A stretch of 64,000 bases of DNA, taken from contig ML133498.1 of assembly GCA_003864495.1 (NCBI GenBank), forward strand, positions 1,224,163-1,288,162, in the 5' to 3' direction. Within the stretch, counting starts at the first letter, position 1; each line of letters opens with the position of its first letter. The stretch comes from Nemopilema nomurai (Eukaryota; Cnidaria; Scyphozoa; Rhizostomeae; Rhizostomatidae). A model generated the notes under the pieces. The model was not told the origin of the DNA and searched no databases. It saw nothing but the letters and a program-made list of their open reading frames with translations. The position numbers were made by a program, and so were the translations under genes. Below, piece by piece: positions 1 to 12,000 of this stretch.

Positions 1-371
1 ATTTTGCAGGGTAATACAATTTACAATACCAAACAATTTATATTAAATTATGATGAAATTTCTGAAATCATCAACTCCTTTTTTATTGATGACGGACGGA
101 AATGTTTGGCGAAATTTGGTAAAATTACTTTTTGGCAACTTTCAAAAAATTTTTCTAGCTTTTGTATGACAAAAAAATTGATGAAACAGTGGGTTAATGA
201 AGAGCTATATTTGCACCAGAGGGCATTAAAGAAGACTCTTTCAATTGTAATATTGTCCAACTATGACTGATCTGGAGGGGATCTGGACCCATATTTGTCC
301 TATCCCATCGCTTTGTGAGGCATCTAGTTACAGTTTCATAATAAATATCTTGAAGATTTCAACCCTATTAC

Positions 372-495
372 CTTGCTTAAATGACGCAGATCCATCCGCT
401 CTTTCCAAAACTGATTGGATACATTCACAATCGATGCCTTCGTTGTCTATACCTGGGGTTTCACCACCTTCAACTTCCACATCCATTCCCGCCAT
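372..495 (-). CDS. EXOSC5: EXOSC5 (exosome subunit Rrp46), first coding exon only
   Basis: The exon reads from an ATG at 495 for 41 codons plus one base, ending at a GT donor (371-370). The peptide starts MAGMDVEVEGG and ends LERADGSASFKQ. The end matches the conserved start of the RNase-PH-like fold of exosome subunit EXOSC5/Rrp46 (human has RPDGSASFLQGD at this place). The family forms the catalytically inactive ring of the RNA exosome in nucleus and cytoplasm. Only this exon lies in the window; I found no convincing second exon in 1-371, so the gene continues beyond the left edge. Its ATG is 70 bp from the BCKDHA ATG on the other strand. The assignment rests on a short motif plus the conserved neighbour, so it is good but not certain. 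Confidence 0.7.
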
Positions 496-565
496 CTTGA
501 AGAAACACGAGGATGAGGCCCAGCAGCAACAGCAACACCACACGAGACTTGTCGACGAACACAAA
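484..565. promoter_or_regulatory. Bidirectional EXOSC5/BCKDHA promoter with YY1-like site
   Basis: The two start codons are separated by only 70 bp, so the transcripts must start inside or overlap each other. The EXOSC5 ATG lies within an AAGATGGCGG sequence (minus strand, around 489-498). That is the classical YY1 element often found over the start of housekeeping genes. No TATA box is visible. Initiation positions cannot be fixed from sequence alone. Confidence 0.45.
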
Positions 566-3500
566 ATGGCTTCTAGTCTGGTAAAACTGGTCGCTGGCAG
601 AAATGCCATCCTTGGTTTAAAGGATGCTGTCTCCAAGGCTGTTACACTGAAGTGCTTAAGAGTTGATAGACAGGTAGTAATATATATGGTCATTTTCTAT
701 GGAATGTTATCTGCTAGCATTTTTTGAGACGCTTGTGTTTTCCACTTGGAGTCTTTACCTTTCCAAATCCAAGTAGTTAAAGCTAAATGCAACATGTAAA
801 TATGTAACGTTAGATGAAGGTGTCTCCTAGTGAAGTATGAAAAGCTCTTTTTCCTGCACAATTCCTGTACAAAGCTGTATAGAACAATCCTTCTTAATGT
901 ATGCGTAATTCTTATTGCTAAGCGCTTTCCACCAAATTTTAAAATAATGAAGGGAATGATGTGACCAGATGTCCGCACCTATAGAAGGCTACATGAATTC
1001 AAGAGACTCAATTGTTGTCTTCCTAAAGCACAAACAGAAAAGTAAACAATTCCTTTAATATCCAACAATTGTCATGGATGCGTTTTCTTAAGTTCTCAGA
1101 AACAGGACACTAGGTTTATTCACCTGAACTATAACTGTGATTTTTGCTTTTTGTTATGTACTTATGACATATTTACACAATTATTTCTCAAATGAAATAT
1201 ACAACAGATCTATATAGACTGCACTGATAATCTTCCAATTGCATCATTTCTAGTATTCCAAAGCTAGCTCGACATCAAACTTTGGTGAACTGGAAGATCT
1301 AGCCAGATATCCAGGAGCAGGTGCTGATCTGAAGTTTACAAAGCACCTAGAATTTGTTGATCCTCAACGATATGATGGTATTCCTGTGTACAGAGTGTCA
1401 AGTCCTGATGGGAGGCTTGTTAATCCAGATGAAGACCCAAAAGTACGTGCAAACTTCTGTCGTAACTTATTTTGTTGTTGTTGAAGTTTAAAAATCAATG
1501 ATTATGAGGTATTTATAGAAAACATGTCTCCTAAGAAGCTCTATAGAATTCATATTATGTTTTACTTGTTAAGTTAATTTATGTTATCAAAGTCATTCTT
1601 GTTTTTCATACAACTGAAGCTTACATCATTGTAAAATTCAAACAATATTTCACTGAAAGTTTGAAAATGTTGTTAATCAGAATTTCACTAACTTTGCTTT
1701 CTCATGGTTTTCAATTAAAGAGTGATTAAAATAAATGTTTAACTCAAATGTTCCACACATTGTCCACTAACAATGTAACACGACCATCAATGTTAGCACA
1801 GTGGCATAGTATGTAAAATTGTTTTCTCCAACAGCTTAGTAAAGAACTTCTTGTGAAAGTTTACCGTAAAATGGTGATGCTAAAGACTATGGACAAAATT
1901 TTATATGAATCACAAAGACAGGTAATTCCTCTATCATTTACAAGTTGCTTTATTGAAAAAATTGAAGGTGCCAATGTACAATATTTCAATTTGGTTTGAC
2001 ATTCAAGATTTTCAGGAGATTTTAACTTCTTGAAAAGTCTTGATTAACAGTACACCAGTCATGATTTATTTCAATTGACTTCATAGGGTAGGATCTCATT
2101 TTACATGACATGCTATGGCGAAGAGGCAACTCACTTTGGATCAGCCTCTGCCATAAGTGATGATGATCTGATATTTGGTCAATACAGAGAGCAAGGTCTG
2201 CAATTAAATTATATTTAATACCTACATGAAATTATGTTACAAGAGCCTGGTATACTAGTTCAGAGTTGATTAGTTTAACCAAAATTTCTATTGAAAAATT
2301 ACTTAAGCTTTTTATCTGATACCTGTTTTCCTACCAAGCAGTATAAATATATATTGAATAAGGAATTGGTAGATGTAACAGGTGTAACAGTTCTTAGGAA
2401 AATCGATAGCTTCCAATTTTTCTTTGACAACATCAATCTTTCTCTTGAATATTAGGTGTTCTTCTTTGGAGAGGCTTTACATTAGATGACATTATGAACC
2501 AGTGTTATGGAAATGAGCTAGATGTTGGAAGGGGAAGGCAGATGCCTGTGCATTATGGTTCAAAAGATCTCAACTTTGTTACAATATCATCGCCTCTTGC
2601 AACACAGATGCCACAAGGTAATCTAAAAACCACACCTTTTAACACAAAAGTTTGAAGAAGTGTTAGCACACTAGATATCAGAATTTTTTCATTGTTATCT
2701 TCAAGCTTCTTCATAACATATTTCATATTAAGTGACTTAAATGATAATTTTTCAAATGGAAATTCCTTTTACCACATAGAATGGCTATTGAGGTTTGATT
2801 TTTCCTATGTAATCTTTGCTATGTATAGCATTGTTCTTTATCTGTACATGAAATCTAATTATTTGGCAGCCTCTGGTGCAGCATATGCCTTCAAAAGAGC
2901 ACAAAACAACCGTATTGTTGTTTGCTTCTTTGGAGAAGGTGCAGCTAGTGAGGGAGATGCACACGCAGCCTTCAACTTTGCGGCAACACTTGCTTGTCCT
3001 GTCATCTTCTTTTGGTATGTTTAAAAGCCTCTAATGTTCATGTTTACCCTTTTTCAAGAAAAGCTCAGTCATGTGAGTAGAATTGTGGATGCTTGTGGTA
3101 AGTAATATTGTAAGTTTAGTTCAAAGTTGTTTCCCAGGACTGCACGCTAAGAGCAACTTTGAACTATTCCCTACTATACCACACAGCCATGTTTAATAGG
3201 CTGGATAACTATAACCTTGCATACTTAAAGTGCTTTTTGGCACTCTTAATAGTATTCAAAAGTGGAAAAAATACCAGAAGCTGAGAAGATATTTGTGCAT
3301 TTCATCTTTTTGGCCATTTTCTGATATTTGCACTCTAGAAGAAGTACTGAAAGTGAGTTCTTTGAGTATGCAACACGAGGGCTCCATCTTTCTGCTTAAT
3401 GTCTCATGTTCAAAAGCATCTCTTGTTTATGAGGTTTCAAGTAGGAACCTTATTCAACTGAGTTGTTTAAGTATTTTTATCATACAAAACTGCATTGTAC

Positions 3501-6160
3501 ACATCTGTATTGTGTAAGAAAGGTTATGTTGCATCTATGCTCTAATATGTGGAGAAAATGAGATAATTGCATTGAATGTTTAATCCCAACTATGTGTAGA
3601 TTGGTTATAGACCATTTTTAAATTTTCTCATATGTGCTGCTTCTGAAATGAGGAATAATTATTTGATTCTTTTTTCCCTTTAGCCGAAATAATGGGTATG
3701 CCATCTCAACCCCTGTCATGGACCAATATAAGGGTGATGGAGTTGGTATGTTAGAGCAATTAAACATTTTTTCTTTTGAAAAAGGATTTCATCAGGTTAA
3801 TATGTGGACTTATTAGACAACAGTTTCTGGTTAACGCTCTACAGTTAAATATAAGCATTTTGAATTTCCTGCAACAAATGCTGGTTGGTTCTGAAACTAT
3901 ATCATCATATACAGGGATATTCTGCTACTATCTAATCTTCCATCACTGTTTGGTAACTCAGTGTGGCTTCTTCAAAGCCAGATAGTGCTTTTGAATCCGT
4001 TTTACCCAGCGAATTCAATCTGATATGAACTGCGGCCTTCTAAATAGTTGCCAACAAGACATTTGTCATCAATTCATCAAAGGAAAAGTTCCTGGCGGCA
4101 TTACTGCGAAAAAGAATTATTAATAATTTTGAACAATCAGAATTTGCGCGTTTTGGCTTGTCGACCAGACATTCTTGGCCAGTTAAAACAACGAAGCGAT
4201 TTTGTCTTTTAAATTCGAAACAACATTTTGAAGAGGAATTATATCCTTCATATCCATTATTTCACTTGTGCAAATATTCCTCTTGATTCCCTAAACCTAG
4301 GTTCCTGCTCTTTCTCTTTACAAAACTCTCTACTTTTTGCCCAATGGATAAATCATGTTAATTGGAATTTTCTAATTAATGGTTATCTTATGTTAGTTTC
4401 ATATCGATGTAATGGGTCATACGGAAGACGTTATACAAAAACGGGAGATTTTGTACAAGTAGGAAAAGATTGTCAATGAGCTAGCGAGATTAATGCTCTT
4501 CTGCTTGCACGTTTAACGGGGCAAATTGTTTCCCTATAAATTTGAAATGTCTTTGTTGAAAATTGACGTTGAAAGAACTTTTTCAGCATGCCGAGGACCA
4601 AGCTACGGGATGCCGGCAGTGAGAATAGATGGCAATGACTTCTTCGCTGTTTACAACGCAACCAAGAAAGCACGGGAGATTGCAGTCAATGAAAACAGGC
4701 CGGTCATTATCGAAGCCATGACATACAGGTATAAACTCATCCAAGCATGTACTTAATGTAATTCTACGAATGGTAATTATAGATGATGTAGCCATAGTGA
4801 CGATATCAGAAGAAGTATGCTATGTGAGCTTAATGTATCCCTTAGAAATAATGTAAAAAAAAGAAATATGTTCTATTGATGGCGGAATAATTTGTATTTT
4901 TAATCCACGATTCAAATTAAAAAATTATATTCGTAATTTTGCTATTGAGAGGTTTACGATGTTTCTGTATCATAGAAGCAGGACTAGTTTTTCTTTTTCT
5001 CTATTTCGATATCTACATCTAATTTGGGTAAATCACATTAGAGTTACATGGCACAGGTTTGTTCGAAAAAACCAAAAGATCCCACTGATCTTTTTCTTTC
5101 CATCATGCTAATTTCATTTTGTTGGGCTATTTTCATTAAGTTTTATTTTCTTAATTGTTCAATTTTCAAATTTCAATATCGTATTCATCCAATTTAATCA
5201 TATCTCAGCAAAATGTTAGGATAAAATTAACATTTGCTCAGCAAAATGGTTTACAAGGGTGAATGATCTTTTTCCAACAACAATGCTACGTGTTTGTTCC
5301 ACAAGCAAAGAAGTATTTTGATGGGCAGGCTAGAAGGTCCTTTCATCTCTCGAAGGTTACTCTTGCTTTTCTTACAGACACGGCTGCTATGTTTATCAAT
5401 AAATTAAATTGCGGATAATGCATCACGGACTTCTTTTTTCAGGGTTGGTCATCACAGTACGAGCGACGATTCTTCTGCATACAGATCTAACACTGAGGTC
5501 GAATACTGGCAAAACGTCGATTCGCCAATATCTAGAATGAGGCAAGTCGCTTCCTTTTGCCAACTTGCACACTAGTTCAAGCTCCCTTGCACAAATGCAT
5601 ACAACTCCCTTTTTCAAGCTTCACTTGGCAAAGAAGAAACTTTGTTATAGACTTAACAGCAGCTTTCCCCTTTTATTATAGAAACTGATAAACTTTTTCT
5701 CCAAACTGCTTTCTCTCAATTTGAGTTTGCCTTTCCTTAATTCAAAATCCAATGCACTTGCTGCCTCGATGTTTCTTAATTGGCACATGCATGCCACCAT
5801 TAATCCCCTTTATATAGCATAGAAATAATCTTGAATGGTATCCTATATTCAAAGCATCTGGCCTTGGAGAATTTGCGTTGGGTATATGCTGAAAATTAAC
5901 ACCCTTCTATCAACAGAAATTATCTACAAGCGCGTGATTATTGGACAGACAAGGAAGACGCCCAGTGGAAGAAAGACGCAAGATTCCAGGTGTTAGAAGC
6001 ATTCAAACGGGCAGAGCAACTGAGGAAACCACCGATTAGTGAAATGTTTGATGACGTGTATGAAAGTCTTCCTGAAAGGATCCGACGCCAGAAAGAGGAG
6101 TGTTTTGAACACATCAAGAAATACCCATCTGAGTACCCTACCGACCAATTTGTAGAGTAA
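566..6160 (+). CDS. BCKDHA: Branched-chain 2-oxoacid dehydrogenase E1 alpha subunit, mitochondrial
   Basis: E1 alpha of the branched-chain keto acid dehydrogenase complex decarboxylates the keto acids of Leu, Ile and Val in the mitochondrial matrix using thiamine diphosphate. Ten coding exons join in frame: 566-673, 1254-1442, 1835-1921, 2087-2195, 2456-2617, 2870-3014, 3684-3745, 4587-4728, 5443-5541, 5917-6160 (1347 nt, 448 aa; human 445 aa). Exon 1 encodes a basic amphipathic presequence ([13 protein letters not shown]...). Exons 6-7 carry the thiamine diphosphate/Mg motif ([16 protein letters not shown] to [10 protein letters not shown]). Exon 9 carries the regulatory phosphorylation loop [14 protein letters not shown], the target of BCKD kinase in other animals, so kinase control is probably conserved. 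The intron after exon 9 has a GC donor (AG|GCAAGT at 5542) because the reading frame and protein match require it. The gene is head to head with EXOSC5 and converges on TTC8. It looks intact. Confidence 0.96.
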
Positions 6161-6212
6161 ACTAAAAGACTTCTGCCTGATTCATTTTTATGATGGTTTT
6201 GGTCCCAATATG

Positions 6213-6218
6213 AATAAA
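6213..6218 (+). terminator. BCKDHA polyadenylation signal AATAAA
   Basis: A canonical AATAAA lies 53 bp after the BCKDHA stop codon. It is the first such hexamer downstream and so the likely 3' end signal. Cleavage would fall about 15-30 bp further on. Confidence 0.6.
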
Positions 6219-6239
6219 GGCTGGAGATGGATCGTGGTC

Positions 6240-7194
6240 ATATGATAAGATTTTGGGTTCTTGTTACTTAAGGCTGATGTCAAAGTTTGAACGCATTTCG
6301 TTAGCAATGACCTAAACACTTTATAAATTTTGATCAAGAGATTGAACTGAATAAAAAGGAAAAGTGAAACTTTATAAAGCGTTGGTCACAATATCACTTT
6401 TATTTAAATTTTTTATCAATGGCAACAATATCTCCAGCGATAATCCCCCCCTTCAAATTTTGAATTTTGGTAGTATTTATACGCAAACGTATTGTAGTGG
6501 CTCTCTTAAGTTTTAAGTTGCTATCAAAAGTAGCTTTCTTGGTTTTGACTAAGCCGGAGGATAAACCGTAAAAAATTATTTGGCTAGAAAGTACAGTTAA
6601 TAAAATGAAAACGAAAATTAGCGCTAATTTATGTCATCTGATTTAATTGGTGCCTTTGTTCTCCCTAATTTTTGCTCTAAAGCTGTTCCCAGTCATATTA
6701 TATTCTTTAAGAAATAGAGGAAACAAAACATTGTCAATCAAACATTTTACCCTTCTTAGTGCTTGTGATTGTATTTACGTATTTATGAAGAGACATTAAA
6801 GTTAGGTATGGCTTGATTCAGAACTGTTTTTGAACTCACTTCTTTTGTAGACTTCTTGCTCACATGCCTGAAGAGTTTTTCTGCTTCAAAATTTTTTCAC
6901 GCATGTGAAGCACGTACCTAAACTCTTGGAACAACTACAAGATTTTTACTGTCACAAAGGCTACCTCTTTTTCCCATTCAGACCACTCTGAAGCTTTTAT
7001 ACTCACAACAATTATTTCCCTGAGCGCATAGGGCTTTTCCTGGGGAAGACGCTTCATTCTTCTATTTATAAGGTTTGTAATGGAAGGTCAAGCCTGCTTG
7101 GCTGCTCAAAGCACTATGCGAATTGTAAATGGGCTGCAAAGAGTCTCTCGATGTGCTTAGAAGAACAACTATGTGGTTTTCAATTTAATTCACA
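6240..7194. other. Intergenic DNA, no feature seen
   Basis: AT-rich sequence after the BCKDHA 3' end. I see no exon-like reading frame, no RNA gene and no repeat with recognisable ends. Confidence 0.5.
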
Positions 7195-7437
7195 CTAAGA
7201 ACTGAATACAGAGCTCTGTCGTACCATTGAATCTGGTATTGCTATGGAAGGGTTGCTGTTATACGTAATGTAACGATAGGTGCAACAAGATCGACCCACT
7301 ACATTGACCCAGCAGGGAGAAGGAAATCTTGACTCCAAACAGAAGGCTCTGCGAACTAAGTCATGACCCAACGACAACTTAACTGTGAAAATAAAGACGG
7401 CGATGCAAATGATAAATGATCTAAAATCTGTTCCCAT
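7195..7437 (-). CDS. Small putative secreted cysteine-containing protein (80 aa)
   Basis: I do not recognise a family. The ORF starts at ATG 7437 and ends at TAG 7195-7197. The first 24 residues look like a signal peptide: MGTDFR, then a hydrophobic core (SFIICIAVFIFTV), then a small-residue end before HDLVRR. The mature part of about 56 residues has four cysteines, one in FCLE, one in SPCW and an adjacent pair in RSCCTY, and no other domain. The ATG follows an acceptor-like TGTTAG by two bases, so it may be an internal exon. No clear polyadenylation hexamer follows. It could be a peptide hormone, a defence peptide or a chance ORF; nothing here decides which. It sits between the BCKDHA 3' end and the minisatellite. 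Confidence 0.35.
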   Translation of the reverse strand: MGTDFRSFIICIAVFIFTVKLSLGHDLVRRAFCLESRFPSPCWVNVVGRSCCTYRYITYNSNPSIAIPDSMVRQSSVFSS

Positions 7438-7840
7438 CGCTAACACGATAGATAAAAAGCCCGGGTTTGGGTAGCCTCAATGACCTGATCTCGCTAGCAA
7501 GATTGCAATGAACCTGAAGCCAGATTGCAATCAACAGATAAAGGCTTTCTGATCTAAGCTCGTGCGTTGATATAAATAACTTTTCTCAACCTCATCATCA
7601 TATGATACAGCTGTCTAAAGGAAGCTAGTATTGGAAGCATTATTTGGCCAACTTTTCAAATTGATAGCAATCGTTTACTTTTCCTAAAAAAAGTTTTTTC
7701 GCTTCTTTCCACTTGTGCCATTGGAGATAACTACGCTCCATGAAGAACTGAATGCCATGCGGTCTTAACGAATTCAACTAATCAGTTAATTTAACATCTG
7801 TTTCTTTTACCTGCATTCACAGTCGCGATGATGCTCAGAG

Positions 7841-8799
7841 AACTGATCATCAAAGAACTGATCATCAAAGAACTGATCATCAAAGAACTGATCATCAAAG
7901 AACTGATCATCAAAGAACTGATCATCAAAGAACTGTTCATCAAAGAACTGATCATCAAAGAACTGATCATCAAAGAACTGATCATCAAAGAACTGATCAT
8001 CAAAGAACTGATCATCAAAGAACTGTTCATCAAAGAACTGATCATCAAAGAACTGATCATCAAAGAACTGATCATCAAAGAACTGATCATCAAAGAACTG
8101 ATCATCAAAGAGCTGATCATCAAAGAACTGTTCATCAAAGAACTGATCATCAAAGAACTGATCATCAAAGAACTGATCATCAAAGAACTGATCATAAAAG
8201 AACTGATCATCAAGAACTGATCATCAAAGAGCTGATCATCAAAGAACTGTTCATCAAAGAACTGATTATCAAAGAACTGATCATCAAAGAACTGATCATC
8301 AAAGAACTGATCATCAAAGAACTGTTCATCAAAGAACTGATCATCAAAGAACTGATCATCAAAGAACTGATCATCAAAGAACTGATCATCAAAGAACTGA
8401 TCATCAAAGAACTGTTCATCAAAGAACTGATCATCAAAGAACTGATCATCAAAGAACTGATCATCAAAGAACTGATCATCAAAGAACTGATCATAAAAGA
8501 ACTGATCATCAAAGAACTGATCATCAAAGAGCTGATCATCAAAGAACTGTTCATCAAAGAACTGATCATCAAAGAACTGATCATCAAAGAACTGATCATC
8601 AAAGAGCTGATCATCAAAGAACTGTTCATCAAAGAACTGATCATCAAAGAACTGATCATCAAAGAACTGATCATCAAAGAACTGATCATAAAAGAACTGA
8701 TCATCAAAGAACTGATCATCAAAGAACTGTTCATCAAAGAACTGATTATCAAAGAACTGATCATCAAAGAACTGATCATCAAAGAACTGATCATCAAAG
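7841..8799. repeat. 15-bp minisatellite, 64 units (959 bp)
   Basis: The unit is AACTGATCATCAAAG. There are 63 units of 15 bp and one of 14 bp (8201-8214). Most copies are identical. Variants recur in a pattern: AACTGTTCATCAAAG in units 7, 13, 20, 28, 33, 39, 48, 53 and 60; AGCTG often just before it (units 19, 27, 47, 52); ATAAAAG in units 24, 44 and 57; GATTATC just after a T unit (29, 61). This is a higher-order structure of 5 to 9 units. Each unit holds the palindrome TGATCA. Because 15 divides by three and few frames contain stops, long ORFs appear on both strands (ELIIK plus, LMISS and FFDDQ minus). These are a by-product of the unit and not in themselves evidence of a gene. Confidence 0.97.
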
Positions 8800-9025
8800 A
8801 ACTAAAAAGATGGACGAACACACATACCGGTTAGAGACTTCAAGTAGACGTCCACCAAAGAACACTTTTGATAGTACAAGTACATCTGACTTTTAGTACT
8901 GAGCCCCAGAGAACAAGAACGAGCTCCAACTGCTAGATAATCTCATTTAAACCTTAATCTCAGATAAACACAAATCTTTACATACGTGTGTACATGGAAT
9001 GATTACTCATCCAAGGCACAAGATC

Positions 9026-12000
9026 TCACACACTTGCCAAGTGCTCCTTTAATTGCTTTAACAATTCTTTACCCTCACAGTGTTCTGGGTAGATTTCAAC
9101 TGATTTTTCAACCGACTTGTAACTGGTCTGCACGTCACCCATCTATAGAAAGTCAAGGTTACGACAAGATTACGACAAACGCATGATGAGGATACGACGA
9201 AGGTATTGAAAACCAAATGACTAGAACAAACAATACATTGACGAACATTGGCCAAAATGCTTGCACATCAACAAATCCGCATGAGGATTACTACATAATC
9301 TGAATGATAACAAATAAAAGTTAATATGTAACTTAGACATTTGCATTCACTCTCAAGCATTTGTAAGCTTTTGCAGTTGGTCAAAGAGTCAAAGAAACGA
9401 ACAAGTCAAGACATTGATATCAATTTGGTAAGTAACTTTTTCTGGTAAAATGAACTGATAAACTCTACAAATGCAACGCACCTTCTCTGACAAATGAGCC
9501 AAATTGTACTGAGGTTCGTACATCTGATCTGCGAGCTGAATCGCTGACTTAAAAAAGGACTTTGCCTAAAACGAAACAAAACAGAAGGAGTAAATCCAAA
9601 TGAACGATATTAAACTAAAATGATTTTACAATCACCAACAAGCTCACTTCACGTTTTCTTTTTCTCGGATTTCTAACAATTGTCTGACAAAATTCAACAA
9701 GACAAAAGAGATTCTGTTGAGCTTTACAGTGATATGTTTAATCGTGTCTCTCATGTTCTGATAGGCTCAATCGTATGTTATAAAAATACCTGTTCTACCT
9801 GGTCGGGGCGCCTCTTTCTCATCTCGAGGACACCGAGGTTATTGAATGCTTCGGCGTGGTTGTTGTCCGATACCAAGGCAAGTCTCAGGCACTGGTACGC
9901 AAGACTCATGTCACCAATATTCTAAAACGAAAACATATGAAGAGTTAGCTCTAATGTGTATAAAGCCCTAGCTTAGGCGGCTTCAAGTATTTTTAAAAAA
10001 CATCGAATGCTGAATGAAATCTACAATGCAGTTTTAAAATCGAATGGTGAACAATTGCCCGAGTAACTATGCCTCTGTCTTCATCGGGCCTCTCCCTGCA
10101 TCAAGTCATGGCTATACATTGATCAATCAATTAACATCCACTACTTGGCTCTAATTCGACATTTAATATGTCTTTGGCGCCAAAAGTAATGCGGAGAATA
10201 AACATAAACTTTCAAGGACAATTTCATGGAAACGTCACTTAGCTGAAACATGCTTACGATGGCAATGTGGCTGATGTTGTACCAAATATCCGCCATGTTC
10301 TCGTCGCCTGCCATCGAAAGCGCCCGTTCGAAGCAGCTCAAAGCCATGTCGTATTGTTGTGAAAAGAAGCAACAGAGACCGATATTATTGAAGATCTCGG
10401 AATTGTATACACCCATCTGCAGTAGTCGTCTGTAGATATTCACAAAGAAACTTTAAAATGAAGGCCAAAAAATTGAGTCAAAGCCTATCAAAATGTAGCA
10501 TGGATGTCTTTTCCAGTGCCTAATCCATCTTTAAAATCCCACTTTACTCCTATCATTAACATGTTCCTATCTCTCTTTGCATCACCTAGAACAGGTTTTA
10601 AAGTTTTTTCCTTTGAACATTCGCAATGGATTGTAATTCTTCTGCAACACAAAAACAATGGTCCATTCGTTGCACTAATAATTTGAACTTTTGGCAGCAA
10701 CAAATCACTTATCCATAGTTTCCGTCCAACAACAAAATACCCTGATTGAGATCTCGATTTCCCTTCAACTATTTTTGGCATATTCAATGCATGCACCACT
10801 GACACACTGGTACAATATTATGTACTAAAAATTACCTGAAAAACTTCAGAGCCACTTCAGGTTGGTCTGAATAAAAGTGATTTGTTCCAATGCACGCGAT
10901 GGCCTCAACATGCGTGTTGTCATTTTGTAACACTTCCTTGTAGAACTTCACAGAATTCTCAGTGTCACCCATGGCCTAACGAATTGTGATAACGAGAGAA
11001 AGAAAGGATATTTTAGACTGTAGAGGGGAGAGAGGCAAAATCAAGTTTGTAGAAGGGCTTTATTGTCCGAAAAGCTCTCTTGCCATTTATGTTGTAAAAC
11101 CATCGCAAATATTCAGAACGCTGATCCAGAAAATAGAAAGAAAAAACTGCAGCTAAAACATTAAGTTTATTTCACATTCTTAAAAACGTAGAAATTTTGA
11201 ATGGCAAACGGCGCAAGTGATTAGAAAGAATAGGTGCTAGATATTGCATAGGTAGTAGGTAAACAAATAATTGAATAATTTAACCTCGTAGATTCGTGCG
11301 ATTCCTGTCAACATCATTGTCTCCCCAGGAAATCTATCGATGCCCTGATCGTAAATATGATATGCAAAATAGCATTGTTGAGGATGCACAACAATTCAAA
11401 ATGAAAGAAGCGAACACAATTCTATGGCCTCTACATGCAAATTGATAAGGAGATACAAATAAAAATTGCAAAACCAAAACAAGACGCCAAGCATAGAGAT
11501 AGATACTTATGACTGGGCAAAAAATTACATGGAAAATTTAACACAACTAACAAAAAATCTTCACCCAGGTATAATGTTGGACAAGATATGTTCTTAAACA
11601 TGCTAGCCACCATTCAAAAATGAACTTTGAATATTAACAATAAACCTATTTAGAACTACATTCAAAAACTTTACTCAGAAATATCCTGTGCAAGGACATA
11701 CAGAATCTGGCCTCTACATCTACATTATCTTTCAGGATCTATCTAATTTCTACGACTTATGCAAATGCATACCTTCAACAGAACTTCGATTCCAGTGAGT
11801 GGCTGATCTAGCCTGACGTAAACCTTACAAAGATAGAGAAAAGCATCAACAGTTTCTTGATCTCTCAAAGCTGATTTTAACTGTCTCTCTGCATCTCGAT
11901 ATAAACCCAATCTATAAGAAAGAAAATCTCAATTTTAGTTATGCTTACACTTGAGATTTACAGGGAAATTACTAGATGGTGACTTTAGATTATTTGACTC

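Noticed and set aside
7841..8799. CRISPR-like array
   Set aside because: The units are directly contiguous with no unique spacers, and the genome is eukaryotic.
7791..8821. Long ORFs of ELIIK (plus) and LMISS (minus) repeats
   Set aside because: They follow from a 15-bp unit whose length is a multiple of three. The ELIIK and LMISS frames show no start, signal or flanking coding sequence that would make them genes.
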